From the NCBI RefSeq assembly GCF_036227265.1, contig NZ_CP109446.1:6651001-6715000 (forward strand): a stretch of DNA of 64,000 nt. The letters run 5' to 3'. A model generated the notes under the pieces. That model did no database searches and was not told the DNA's origin. It saw nothing but the letters and a program-made list of their open reading frames with translations. This stretch comes from Streptomyces sp. NBC_01476 (lineage in GTDB: Bacteria > Actinomycetota > Actinomycetes > Streptomycetales > Streptomycetaceae). Below, one piece after another: positions 49,627 through 57,255 of this stretch (position 1 is the first letter of the stretch; each line of letters opens with the position of its first letter). The position numbers were made by a program, and so were the translations under genes.

Positions 49627-50850
49627 TTACGGGCCCGCGTAGGCGGTCGGATGGGAGGGCGCTGGGCGGGCGCCGACGAGGCGGACCGCGGCGGCACCCG
49701 AGGCACAGGCCGCGGTGAGGGCGGCCGGGAGGTCCGCGCCGGCGAGGCGGGCCGCGAGGAGGCCGCCGGTGAAGGCGTCCCCGGCTCCCGTGGTGTCGAG
49801 CGGGCGGGCCTGCACCGCGGGAACGCGGGCGACGACACGGCCGTCGGCGGCGGCCAGCGCGCCCTCGGCGCCCAACGTGACGACGACCTCCGCGCCACCG
49901 CACAGCGCGCTCAACTCCGCTGCCGCGTCCGCGGGTTCGGGCCGCCCGGAGAGGAGGGCCGCTTCGGCGGCGTTGGGCAGGAGCAGATCCGTACCGGCGA
50001 CCGCGGCGAGGAAGCGCGGGACGCCGAGGCGGCGGAGAAACCCCGCGGAGGCGGGGTCGACGCTGACCGGCAGGCCGCGGGCGTGTGCCGCCGCGCCGAC
50101 CACGGCGGCGAGTTCGCGGCCGGGTGCGCAGAAGAAGAGGTAGCCGGAGAGGTGGACGTGGCCGACGCCGTCCAGCAGGTCCTCCGACCAGTCGGCCGGG
50201 CCGAGCGCGAGGGAGGCACCGCTGTCGGTGACCAGCGTGCGTTCTGCTGCCGCGTCCACCAGGGCGATCACCACCGCGGTGGGCAGCGACGGGTCGATCC
50301 GGAGCACCGGTTCGACCCCGGCCTTCAGCAACTCCCCGCGGTGCCACTGCGCGGTGTCCGCGCCGACCCGGGCCAGCAGCCGCGCCCTCGCCCCCGCTCC
50401 GGCCGCCCAGCAGGCCACATTGGCGCCCGCCCCGCCCGGCCGCAGCGCGATCCGCGCCGCGGTGTCGGTATCACGCGCCAGCGGCTCCGCGTGCCGGGCG
50501 ACCACATCGGTGACCACATCCCCGACCACCAACAGCCCACCCCGCCCCCCGCCCTGCCCCGTACCGCCACCCGCCTCATTGACCACTGGTCCCGCCCCTG
50601 GCCCCGGGGTGACCCGTACCCTGTCCTGGCCCGCCGCGCCACCCGCTTCGGTGACCGCTGGTCCCGGCCCTGGCCCCGGGGTGACCCGTACCCTGTCCTG
50701 GCCCGCCGCGCCACCCGCTTCGGTGACCGCTGGTCCCGGCCCTGGCCCCGGGGTGACCCGCACCCCGTCCTGGCCCGCGGCGCCACTCGCCTCCCGCACC
50801 GCGGCGGTCCGCGGTCCGGTCGGCTCCGCGGGGGCACCCGACTCGCTCAC
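49627..50850 (-). CDS. psuK: PfkB-family sugar kinase, probable pseudouridine kinase, with repeat extension
   Basis: A 407-residue kinase. The PfkB core starts near residue 98 (GGLLVVGDVVTDVVARH), has GGAGANVA, and ends with LDTTGAGDAFTGGLLA, which bears the catalytic Asp. Next to psuG it is best read as the kinase that makes pseudouridine 5'-phosphate. Its GTG at 50850 overlaps the psuG stop in GTGA. Unusually, residues ~22-93 are three copies of a 24-residue Pro/Gly-rich unit (VRVTPGPGPGPAVTEAGG...) encoded by 72-bp repeats; normal PfkB enzymes lack this. The start could lie after the repeats in a shorter form. Confidence 0.85.
   Translation of the reverse strand: MSESGAPAEPTGPRTAAVREASGAAGQDGVRVTPGPGPGPAVTEAGGAAGQDRVRVTPGPGPGPAVTEAGGAAGQDRVRVTPGPGAGPVVNEAGGGTGQGGGRGGLLVVGDVVTDVVARHAEPLARDTDTAARIALRPGGAGANVACWAAGAGARARLLARVGADTAQWHRGELLKAGVEPVLRIDPSLPTAVVIALVDAAAERTLVTDSGASLALGPADWSEDLLDGVGHVHLSGYLFFCAPGRELAAVVGAAAHARGLPVSVDPASAGFLRRLGVPRFLAAVAGTDLLLPNAAEAALLSGRPEPADAAAELSALCGGAEVVVTLGAEGALAAADGRVVARVPAVQARPLDTTGAGDAFTGGLLAARLAGADLPAALTAACASGAAAVRLVGARPAPSHPTAYAGP
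50570..50790. repeat. 72-bp in-frame tandem repeat inside psuK
   Basis: A GGTCCCG-containing unit recurs at 50588, 50660 and 50732, exactly 72 bp apart. It encodes 24-residue repeats near the kinase N-terminus. The two left units are nearly identical, the third more diverged, as expected from recent duplication. Confidence 0.85.
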
Positions 50851-51794
50851 GCGTTCCGCCGTTGCGACCACCGCACCGCGATCGACGCGGCGAGCGCGAC
50901 GTTGCCGCGGACGGCCGCGAGGTTGGCCTCCAGGGACGCGCCGGCGGTGTGGTCGGTGAGGTAGGCGAGGAGGAAGGGGGTGATCGCCTGTCCGGTGATG
51001 CCCTCCCGGTCGGCGGCGGCCAGTGCGTCCGCGAGGACGCGGTCGTGCAGGGCGGGGTCGAGCTGGAGGTCACGGGGCACCGGATTCGCGATGATCAGCG
51101 CCGACTCGTGGCCGCCGAGCGCGTCCTGGGCCGCCATGACCGCCGCGATCTGCTCGGGCCCGGTCACCGTCCAGTCCACCGGCTCGCCCGAGTCCGTGAG
51201 ATAGAAGCCGGGGAAGCGGTCGGTGCCGTAACCGAGGACGCCGATCCCGAGGGTCTCCAGGCGCTGGAGGGTAGCCGGCACGTCCAGGATGGACTTCACC
51301 CCCGCGCACACGACCGTGATCCGCGTCCTGGCCAGCAGCGACAGGTCCGCCGACTCGTCCTGGACGGTCACCCAGCCGCGGTGCACCCCGCCGAGCCCGC
51401 CCGTGCCGAAGACCCGGATACCCGCCCGGGCCGCCAGGAACGCCGTACCGGACACGGTCGTCGCCCCGCTCGCGCCCACCGCGAGCGCCGGCGCGAGATC
51501 GCGGAACCCGAGCTTCCGCAGCGAGGAGTCCTCGGCGATCCGCTCCACCTGTTCCTTGTCCAGCCCGACCCGCGGTACCCCGTCGAGCACCGCCACGGTG
51601 GCCGGCACCGCCCCCGCGTCCCGGACGATCCCCTCCAGCTCACGGGCGACCTGGAGGTTGCGCGGCCGGGGCAGGCCGTGGGCGATGATCGTGGACTCCA
51701 GGGCCACGACGGGGGCGCGGCGGGCGAGGGCGTCCGCGACCTCCTCGGAGAGGGCGACGGCCGGGCTGCGGGGTACAGATCGCTCACTGGTCAT
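50847..51794 (-). CDS. psuG: Pseudouridine-5'-phosphate glycosidase
   Basis: A 315-residue enzyme that splits pseudouridine 5'-phosphate to uracil and ribose 5-phosphate. Motifs: VVALESTIIAHGLPRPRN (catalytic Glu), ATVAVLDGVPRVGL, GATTVSGTAFLA, GTGGLGGVHRG, and VVCAGVKSILDVPATLQRLE with the Schiff-base Lys; late NPVPRDLQLD and ITPFLLAYLT. ATG at 51794 with AGGGA upstream. Coupled by GTGA to the PfkB kinase gene, giving the known psuK/psuG pathway. The 300-bp space upstream (51795-52096) is otherwise empty but for the tRNA promoter. Confidence 0.95.
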   Translation of the reverse strand: MTSERSVPRSPAVALSEEVADALARRAPVVALESTIIAHGLPRPRNLQVARELEGIVRDAGAVPATVAVLDGVPRVGLDKEQVERIAEDSSLRKLGFRDLAPALAVGASGATTVSGTAFLAARAGIRVFGTGGLGGVHRGWVTVQDESADLSLLARTRITVVCAGVKSILDVPATLQRLETLGIGVLGYGTDRFPGFYLTDSGEPVDWTVTGPEQIAAVMAAQDALGGHESALIIANPVPRDLQLDPALHDRVLADALAAADREGITGQAITPFLLAYLTDHTAGASLEANLAAVRGNVALAASIAVRWSQRRNA

Positions 51795-52055
51795 GGTCCC
51801 TACCTGGCACACCGCGCCCACGGTCAAACCTTCCACCCGCCCCGGCCGGATGCCCAACCCCGTCGTGCCTCCGCCGCTGGGCGCGGGCAGCCGGCCGCAG
51901 AGGTGGGTGTCCGACCCGACCCGGGCCGCGCCCCGTCCCCGCCGGCTGCTGGCCGCTACCGGCCGCGCCTCGTCCGCCCGCTGGCCGCGCCCGACCGCGT
52001 AGGCCGCCCGGGAACCGGCCCGCGCAGCCCGCCCGCGGAGGGCCGGGCAATGGAT

Positions 52056-52094
52056 TTGGCGTGCGGGTGAACACCCCGTAAGGTGGTGTTCACC
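52056..52094 (+). promoter_or_regulatory. tRNA-fMet promoter with 10-bp inverted repeat
   Basis: TTGGCG (52056-52061) and TAAGGT (52079-52084) are 17 bp apart, 12 bp before the tRNA. The perfect inverted repeat GGTGAACACC / GGTGTTCACC (52066-52075 and 52085-52094) brackets the -10 box, so it could be an operator on this initiator tRNA gene. Confidence 0.5.
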
Positions 52095-52096
52095 GA

Positions 52097-52170
52097 CGCG
52101 GGGTGGAGCAGCTCGGTAGCTCGCTGGGCTCATAACCCAGAGGTCGCAGGTTCAAATCCTGTCCCCGCTA
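52097..52170 (+). tRNA. Initiator tRNA-fMet (CAT)
   Basis: 74 nt without CCA. The acceptor stem has the initiator-type 1-72 mismatch (C1, U72), followed by CGGGG pairs; anticodon CAT at 52131-52133 in a stem GGGCT/ACCCA with the GGG-CCC initiator pattern; T-arm GGTTCAAATCC. Identical in layout to actinomycete fMet tRNAs. Confidence 0.97.
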
Positions 52171-52179
52171 CAAAGAAGG

Positions 52180-52210
52180 AAGGGTCTGGCACTCAGGTGC
52201 CGGGCCCTTT
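52180..52210 (+). terminator. Terminator after tRNA-fMet
   Basis: A stem of about 13 bp (52180-52192 with 52197-52209, two G-U pairs) and TCAG loop, ending in TTT, starts 10 nt after the tRNA. Confidence 0.75.
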
Positions 52211-52249
52211 CGCTTATCCGGGGCCCCGCTTGGCCCGCGCCGCGCTCTA

Positions 52250-52670
52250 CCGGTTCAGCGCCACCGCCGCTCCGCGCCTGTCCGCCCGCGGGCCCGCGTC
52301 AGCGCCGCGGGCCGCGCGCGTCCGCACCAGCGCCACCCCCGCGCGGCGTCCGCCCAGATTGGCGCCGTCTCCGGGTCGCGCCCGCCCGCGTCGGCGCCAC
52401 TCCCGGGTCGCGCCACATCCGCCTCAGCGCCGCGTTCGCCCAGGTCGGCGCCGTTTCCCAGCCGTACCTGTCTGCGTGAGCGCCGTTTCCGGTCGGCTCC
52501 CGCCCGCGTCGGCGCCACTCCCGGGCCACGTCCGCCCGCGTGGGCGCCGCGTCCGGCCAGGTCGGTGCTGCCTCGGGTCCGCGTCCGGCCAGGTCAGCGC
52601 TGCCTCGGGCCCGCGTCCGGCCGGGTCAGCGTCACCCCCGGGCCGCAGTCCACCGCGTCAGCGGCGTTTC
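52250..52670. repeat. Degenerate ~32-bp tandem repeat array
   Basis: About 13 imperfect units of 20-34 bp, most about 32 bp, share a core like GTCRGCGCCRCTCCCGGG followed by GTCCGCCCGC or GTCCGGCCAG. The array lies between tRNA-fMet and the small DUF6343 gene and just enters that gene's 3' end. It has no conserved repeat/spacer alternation, so it is not CRISPR. No gene is visible in 52211-52657. Confidence 0.8.
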
Positions 52671-52942
52671 CGGGTTCGTTCGGCCGGGCGGTACGGCGGG
52701 ACGTTCCGGCCCGGCTGGTACCGCGAGCCCTGGCGGATACGCCGGATCACCAGGCCCGCGTCGATCGCGGCCAGCGCCCCGATCGCGGCCACCACCGCGG
52801 CCCACGCCGGCTCCCCGGCCCAGGCGAAGCCGACCGCGGCGGCGGCGCCCCAGACCACTCCGAACAGGGCGAGCCCGAGCCGCAGCCGCAGCGGGCTGCG
52901 GGCCTGTACCGGTTCCGATCCGCTTCTGCGCAAGGGCGTCAT
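52658..52942 (-). CDS. DUF6343 family small membrane protein
   Basis: A 94-residue protein matching the DUF6343 pattern: SGSEPVQARSPLRLRLGL, two membrane helices (about residues 22-42 and 47-66), then VIRRIRQGSRYQPGRNVPPY and a basic end. Family function unknown; found widely in Streptomyces. ATG at 52942 after a GGGAGATG-like site. The degenerate repeat array begins at its 3' end. Confidence 0.85.
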   Translation of the reverse strand: MTPLRRSGSEPVQARSPLRLRLGLALFGVVWGAAAAVGFAWAGEPAWAAVVAAIGALAAIDAGLVIRRIRQGSRYQPGRNVPPYRPAERTRKRR

Positions 52943-53096
52943 CTCTCACATCTCCCACTTCCCAGCATCCACCCGGCAGCCGCCCGGCGGGAGCTCTCCC
53001 CGAGGCGCGCCTGCCCAGATCTCGGGCCGCCCACCGAGGAGGAGGGCCGCAAAAACGTGGGGCGCCGGCCGGGCGGACCGCATAGGGTGCCTCACC

Positions 53097-54038
53097 GTGG
53101 CGATGATCATCAGGACATACGACTGCCCGCAGGCCGGGCCGGACACCGACGCGGTGGCCGCGCTGCTCCGGGAGACCCACCCCCACCTGGTTCTCTCCGG
53201 CGCGGCTCTGCACGCCCAGGCCGTCGCCTCGCCCGCCCGCGGGCACTTCCGCCTGCTGATCGCCGAGGACGGCGGGCGGCTGGTCGGCTGTGCCAGGGCC
53301 GGCCGGTTCGCGGACGTCAGCGACCCGGGCCTCGGCTTCGCCAACCTCGCCGTACGCGCTGCCGACCGCGGCCACGGCACCGGCGGCGCGCTGCTCGCCG
53401 CCGCCGAGGCGCACCTGGCCGGGATCGGCGTCCGTACCGTCCATGCCTGGGCCGACGACACCCCCGCCGCGCACACCTTCGCGGTCCGCCGCGGCTACCG
53501 GCGGGGCCGCTCCGCCGGCTTCCACCGGCTCGACCTCGGCGAAGGGAGCCCGCTGCCCGCGCCCCCGGACCTCCCGGCGGGCGTCCGGCTGCTGCCCGCC
53601 ACGCACTGGGCCGACGACCCGCGGCCCCTGTACGAGACCGACCTGGAGTGCTTCCAGGACGAACCCGGCGATGTGCCGGCCGACGCGATCGGCTACGCCG
53701 ACTGGCGCGCCATCACCTGGGACCGCCCGGACTTCGACCCCGCACTGAGTACGGCCGCGGTGGCCGACGGGCAGGTCGCCGCCTTCGTCATCGCGCAGAC
53801 CGACGGCGAACGGTACTGGTCCGGCGGCACCGGCACCCGCCGGGCCTTCCGCGGCCGGGGCCTGGCCACCGCGGCCAAGACGTACTCCCTGCGGCTCGCC
53901 CGCGCCCGTGGGCTGCGGGCCGCGTACACCGGCAACGACGACGGCAACGCGGCGATGCCGGCAGTCAACCGACGGCTGGGCTACGAGCCCTGCGGCACCG
54001 AATGGCGGTACTCCCGTGACCTCACCGACCGAACATGA
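53097..54038 (+). CDS. Tandem GNAT N-acetyltransferase
   Basis: A 313-residue protein with two GNAT domains. The first (to ~150) shows AVRAADRGHGTGGALLAAAE and AHTFAVRRGYRRG; the second (from ~170) shows TRRAFRGRGLATAAKTYSLR and NRRLGYEPCGTEWRYSRD. Tandem GNATs of this kind include mycothiol-synthase-like and antibiotic-modifying enzymes; the substrate is unknown. GTG 53097 or ATG 53103 is the start. It overlaps the DUF1349 gene by 23 bp, so the two are likely co-translated. Confidence 0.88.
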   Translation: MAMIIRTYDCPQAGPDTDAVAALLRETHPHLVLSGAALHAQAVASPARGHFRLLIAEDGGRLVGCARAGRFADVSDPGLGFANLAVRAADRGHGTGGALLAAAEAHLAGIGVRTVHAWADDTPAAHTFAVRRGYRRGRSAGFHRLDLGEGSPLPAPPDLPAGVRLLPATHWADDPRPLYETDLECFQDEPGDVPADAIGYADWRAITWDRPDFDPALSTAAVADGQVAAFVIAQTDGERYWSGGTGTRRAFRGRGLATAAKTYSLRLARARGLRAAYTGNDDGNAAMPAVNRRLGYEPCGTEWRYSRDLTDRT

Positions 54039-54609
54039 CCTTCCCTGGTCCGCGGGCCGCTGGCTCAACCCGCCGGCCGCCGCCGAACAGGACGGCGCCG
54101 ACCTCGTGGTCACCACACGCGAGGGCAGCGACTTCTGGCGCACCACGAGTTACGGCTTCGTCCGCGACGACGGCCACGCCCTCCTCGTCCCCTTCCCGGT
54201 GGGCAGCGCGCTGGAGGTCACCTTCGTCGCCGACGTCACCGAGCTGTACGACCAGGCCGGCGCCCTGATCCGGGTCGACGCGGGGACCTGGATCAAGGCG
54301 GGCGTCGAACTCTCCGACGGGGAGCCGCAGTTGGGCGCGGTGGTCACCCACGGCACCTCCGACTGGTCGCTCGCGCCGGTCCCGCGGTGGGCGGGCCGCG
54401 AGGTCACCGTCCGGGTCAGCCGCGCCGGGGACGCGGTGACGGTACGGGCCCGGTGCGCGGACGAGCCCTGGCGCACGGTCCGGCTGGCCTGGCTCGACCC
54501 GGCCGCCGACGCCCGCGCCGGCCTTTTCTGCTGCTCCCCGCAACGCGCCGGCCTGCGCGTACGCTTCACCCGCCTCGCCACCGGCCCCGCGGACACCTCC
54601 CTGCACTAG
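54016..54609 (+). CDS. DUF1349 family protein
   Basis: A 197-residue protein with the concanavalin-like beta-sandwich of DUF1349: WLNPPAAAEQDGADLVVTT, SDFWRTTSYGFVRDDGHALL, EVTFVADVTELYDQAGALIR and YKAGVE-like WIKAGVELSDGEPQLGAVVT, ending with GLFCCSPQRAGLRVRF. Related proteins bind or regulate carbohydrates; no activity is known. GTG at 54016 lies inside the end of the GNAT gene. Its stop overlaps the convergent TetR stop by 4 bp. Confidence 0.88.
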   Translation: MTSPTEHDLPWSAGRWLNPPAAAEQDGADLVVTTREGSDFWRTTSYGFVRDDGHALLVPFPVGSALEVTFVADVTELYDQAGALIRVDAGTWIKAGVELSDGEPQLGAVVTHGTSDWSLAPVPRWAGREVTVRVSRAGDAVTVRARCADEPWRTVRLAWLDPAADARAGLFCCSPQRAGLRVRFTRLATGPADTSLH

Positions 54610-55277
54610 GCCGGGTCGGCGCCCTCTTCGCCCTTTTCGTGCAGCACCGTGTCGAGGATCCGAGCCCAGTGGCGGACGATCCGGGCGCGGCGGGCGGAGT
54701 CGTCGGTGAGCAGATTGGCCAGGCCGAGCCCGCGGGCCATGTCCAAGGTGGCCTGGACGGTCTCCCGCGTCCCCGGGACCGACTCGTCCGCGCCCAGGAA
54801 CTCCACCGCCAGCCGGTGCGCCTCACGGCCGATCCGGGCCTCCAGGGCCTGGACCCGGGGGCGCAGCGCCTCCTCCTCCGCGGCCGTCACCCACAGATGG
54901 AGGGCGGCCCGGAAGAGCGGCCCGGTGTGCAGGGCCACCAGCATGTCGACCACCGCGTAGGTACGGTCCGGGGCGTCGCGCGGCAGTGCGCGGGCCCGGT
55001 CCCGTACGGCGGTCAGCCACTGCTCGGCGACGTGCGCGATGGCGGCGGTGAAGAGCTCCTCGCGGGTGGGGAAGTGGTGCTGGGCGGCGCCCCGGGAGAC
55101 CCCGGCGCGGGCGCAGACCACCGCGAGGGTGCTGCCGGACCAACCGCGTTCCGCCAGACAGGCCACCGCGGCCTCCAGGACCCGCAGCCGGGTCGCGCGG
55201 CTGCGGTCCTGCTGGGGCGGACGCCCCCGCGTGGCCGGACCGTCCTGCTCGGCCAGAGGGCCGGTCACGACGTCCAT
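54606..55277 (-). CDS. TetR/AcrR family regulator of the acyl-CoA operon
   Basis: A 223-residue repressor. Helix-turn-helix at about residues 30-75 (RLRVLEAAVACLAERGWSGS; CARAGVSRGAAQHHFPTREE). Long C-terminal ligand domain. It is the last gene of the six-gene leftward acyl-CoA operon, overlapping the enoyl-CoA hydratase gene by 13 bp, so it very likely represses the operon in response to an acyl-CoA. A CAAGC-N2-GCTTG site upstream of the first operon gene is the candidate operator. Confidence 0.93.
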   Translation of the reverse strand: MDVVTGPLAEQDGPATRGRPPQQDRSRATRLRVLEAAVACLAERGWSGSTLAVVCARAGVSRGAAQHHFPTREELFTAAIAHVAEQWLTAVRDRARALPRDAPDRTYAVVDMLVALHTGPLFRAALHLWVTAAEEEALRPRVQALEARIGREAHRLAVEFLGADESVPGTRETVQATLDMARGLGLANLLTDDSARRARIVRHWARILDTVLHEKGEEGADPA

Positions 55278-56005
55278 GACGGCTTCCGCTTCTCCAGGAA
55301 CGCCCGCATGCCCTCGGCGGCCTCATCCGAGGCGAACAACCGGGCGCTGACCGCCACGACATGGCTGCCGAACTCGTCCAGTGCCCGCCGCAGCGGCTCG
55401 GTGGCCAGCGCCTTCGACTCGGCGAGGCCCTGTGGCGAACCCGCCCGCAAACCGTCGAGGACCGGCTCCAGTTCGCCGTCAAGCGCGGTCACCAGGCCCA
55501 TCCCGACGGCCTCTTGGGGACCGAAGGTCTCACCGGTGAGGAAGTAGCGGGCCACTGCCCGCGGTTCGGCGCGGGCCAGCACCGGCAGTGAGATCACCGC
55601 GGGCGCGAGGCCGAGCCTGGCCTCGGTGAAGGCGAAGGTGGCGCCCGGGCCGGCCACCGCGATGTCGCAGCCGGCCACCAGGCCGAGCCCGCCGGCCCTG
55701 GCATGCCCGCGGACCGCCGCCACCACCGGCTTGGGCAGTTCGGCGACGGTACGCAGCAGCTCCACCAGCCGCCGCGGGCCGTCGGCGGCACCGGCTTCCC
55801 GCAGATCGGCGCCGGCGCAGAAGGTGCCGCCGGTGTGGGTGAGCAGCACCGCGCGGGTCGGCGCGTGGCAGGCGGCCGCGGCCAGCGCGTCGGTGAGCTC
55901 GGCCAGCAACCGGGCGGAGAGCGCGTTGCGGTTGTGCGGGGAGTCGAGGGTGAGGACCGCGACACCGCGGTCGTACTCACGGCGCACCAGGGGTGCCGTC
56001 GTCAC
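55265..56005 (-). CDS. Enoyl-CoA hydratase/isomerase family protein
   Basis: A 246-residue crotonase-fold enzyme. Oxyanion-hole motifs: NRNALSARLLAEL, GGTFCAGADLREAG, and VRGHARAGGLGLVAGCDIAVA; the Glu of FTEARLGLAPA is the candidate general acid/base. It would hydrate the enoyl-CoA made by the adjacent acyl-CoA dehydrogenase. GTG at 56005 after AAGGAATC. It begins about 60 bp after the dehydrogenase stop and overlaps the TetR gene. Confidence 0.9.
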   Translation of the reverse strand: MTTAPLVRREYDRGVAVLTLDSPHNRNALSARLLAELTDALAAAACHAPTRAVLLTHTGGTFCAGADLREAGAADGPRRLVELLRTVAELPKPVVAAVRGHARAGGLGLVAGCDIAVAGPGATFAFTEARLGLAPAVISLPVLARAEPRAVARYFLTGETFGPQEAVGMGLVTALDGELEPVLDGLRAGSPQGLAESKALATEPLRRALDEFGSHVVAVSARLFASDEAAEGMRAFLEKRKPSWTS

Positions 56006-56064
56006 GTACGGATTCCTTTCCTTCCGGGCCGGGTGAACGGGGGCTGGGCTCGACGCGGCCCGGG

Positions 56065-57255
56065 TCAGTAGGACTTGGGCAGCCCCAGGGTGTGGTGCGA
56101 GACGAAGTTGAGGATCATCTCCCGGCTGACCGGCGCGATCCGGCCCACCCGGGACGCGGTGATCAGCGACGCCAGACCGTACTCCGTGGTGAGGCCGTTG
56201 CCGCCGAGCGTGTGCACCGCCTGGTCCACCGCCTTCACCCCCGCCTCGGCCGCCGCGTACTTCGCCATGTTCGCCGCCTCGCCCGCCGCCATGTCGTCGC
56301 CCGCGTCGTAGAGATGCGCGGCCTTCTGCATCATCAACCGGGCCAGTTCCAGCTCGATATGGGCCTGGGCAAGGGGGTGCGCCACGGCCTGGTGCGAGCC
56401 GATCGGGGCGCCCCACACCTGGCGGGTGCTCGCGTACTCCACGGCCTTGCCGAGTGCGTAACGGCCCATGCCGATGGAGAAGGCGGCGGTCATGACGCGC
56501 TCGGGGTTGAGCCCGGCGAAGAGCTGGAGCAGGCCCGCGTCCTCGTCGCCCACCAACGCGTCGGCGGGCAGCGCCACATCGTCGAGGAAGAGCTGGAACT
56601 GCTTCTCCGGCGCGGACAGTTCCATCTCGATCTGCCGGAACTCGAAGCCGGGCGTCTCCCGTTCGACGATGAACAGGCACGGCTTGAGCCGGCCGGTGCG
56701 GGCGTCCTCGGTGCGGCCGACGATCAAGGTGGCGTCGGCGATGTCCACGCCGGAGATGAAGACCTTGCGGCCGGTGAGCAGCCAGCCGCCGCTCGCCGGG
56801 TCGCGGCGGGCGGTGGTGGTGATGCGGTGGGAATTGGAGCCGGCGTCGGGCTCGGTGATGCCGAAGGCCATCCGCAGCGACCCGTCGGCCAGGCCCGGCA
56901 GCCAGCGCTGCTTCTGCGCGTCGGTGCCGAACCGGGCGATCACCGTGCCGCAGATGGCGGGGGAGACCACCATCAGCAGCAGCGGACAGCCGGCAGCGCC
57001 CAACTCCTCCAGTACGATGGAGAGTTCGGCGAGACCGCCGCCCCCGCCGCCGTACTCCGCCGGCAGATTGACACCGAGATAACCGAGGCGGCCCGCCTCC
57101 TGCCAGAGTTCGTCGGTGTGTTTGCCGGCCCGGACGGTCGCGGTGAAGTAGTCCCGGCCGTAGCGGCGCCCGAGGCCGGCGACGGCGCCGCGCAGGGCAC
57201 GCCGTTCCTCGCTTTCGAGCAGTGCGCTGTCGAAGGTGCCCTGGGCGGTGCTCAT
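56065..57255 (-). CDS. Acyl-CoA dehydrogenase family protein
   Basis: A 396-residue FAD enzyme that makes alpha,beta-unsaturated acyl-CoA. Motifs: NLPAEYGGGGGGLAEL, FGITEPDAGSNSHRITT, LTGRKVFISGVDIAD, FQLFLDDVALPADALVGDE, and VHTLGGNGLTTEYG at the C-terminus. Similar to branched-chain/citronellyl-type dehydrogenases in carboxylase operons. ATG at 57255 overlaps the biotin carboxylase stop in ATGA. Confidence 0.93.
   Translation of the reverse strand: MSTAQGTFDSALLESEERRALRGAVAGLGRRYGRDYFTATVRAGKHTDELWQEAGRLGYLGVNLPAEYGGGGGGLAELSIVLEELGAAGCPLLLMVVSPAICGTVIARFGTDAQKQRWLPGLADGSLRMAFGITEPDAGSNSHRITTTARRDPASGGWLLTGRKVFISGVDIADATLIVGRTEDARTGRLKPCLFIVERETPGFEFRQIEMELSAPEKQFQLFLDDVALPADALVGDEDAGLLQLFAGLNPERVMTAAFSIGMGRYALGKAVEYASTRQVWGAPIGSHQAVAHPLAQAHIELELARLMMQKAAHLYDAGDDMAAGEAANMAKYAAAEAGVKAVDQAVHTLGGNGLTTEYGLASLITASRVGRIAPVSREMILNFVSHHTLGLPKSY

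Noticed and set aside
52250..52670. Repeat array as a CRISPR locus
   Set aside because: Units differ along their whole length, there are no constant repeats with variable spacers, and no cas genes lie nearby.
48677..53100. Integrated element at tRNA-Leu or tRNA-fMet
   Set aside because: No integrase or excisionase and no duplicated tRNA 3' end were found on either side; the neighbours are normal chromosomal genes.
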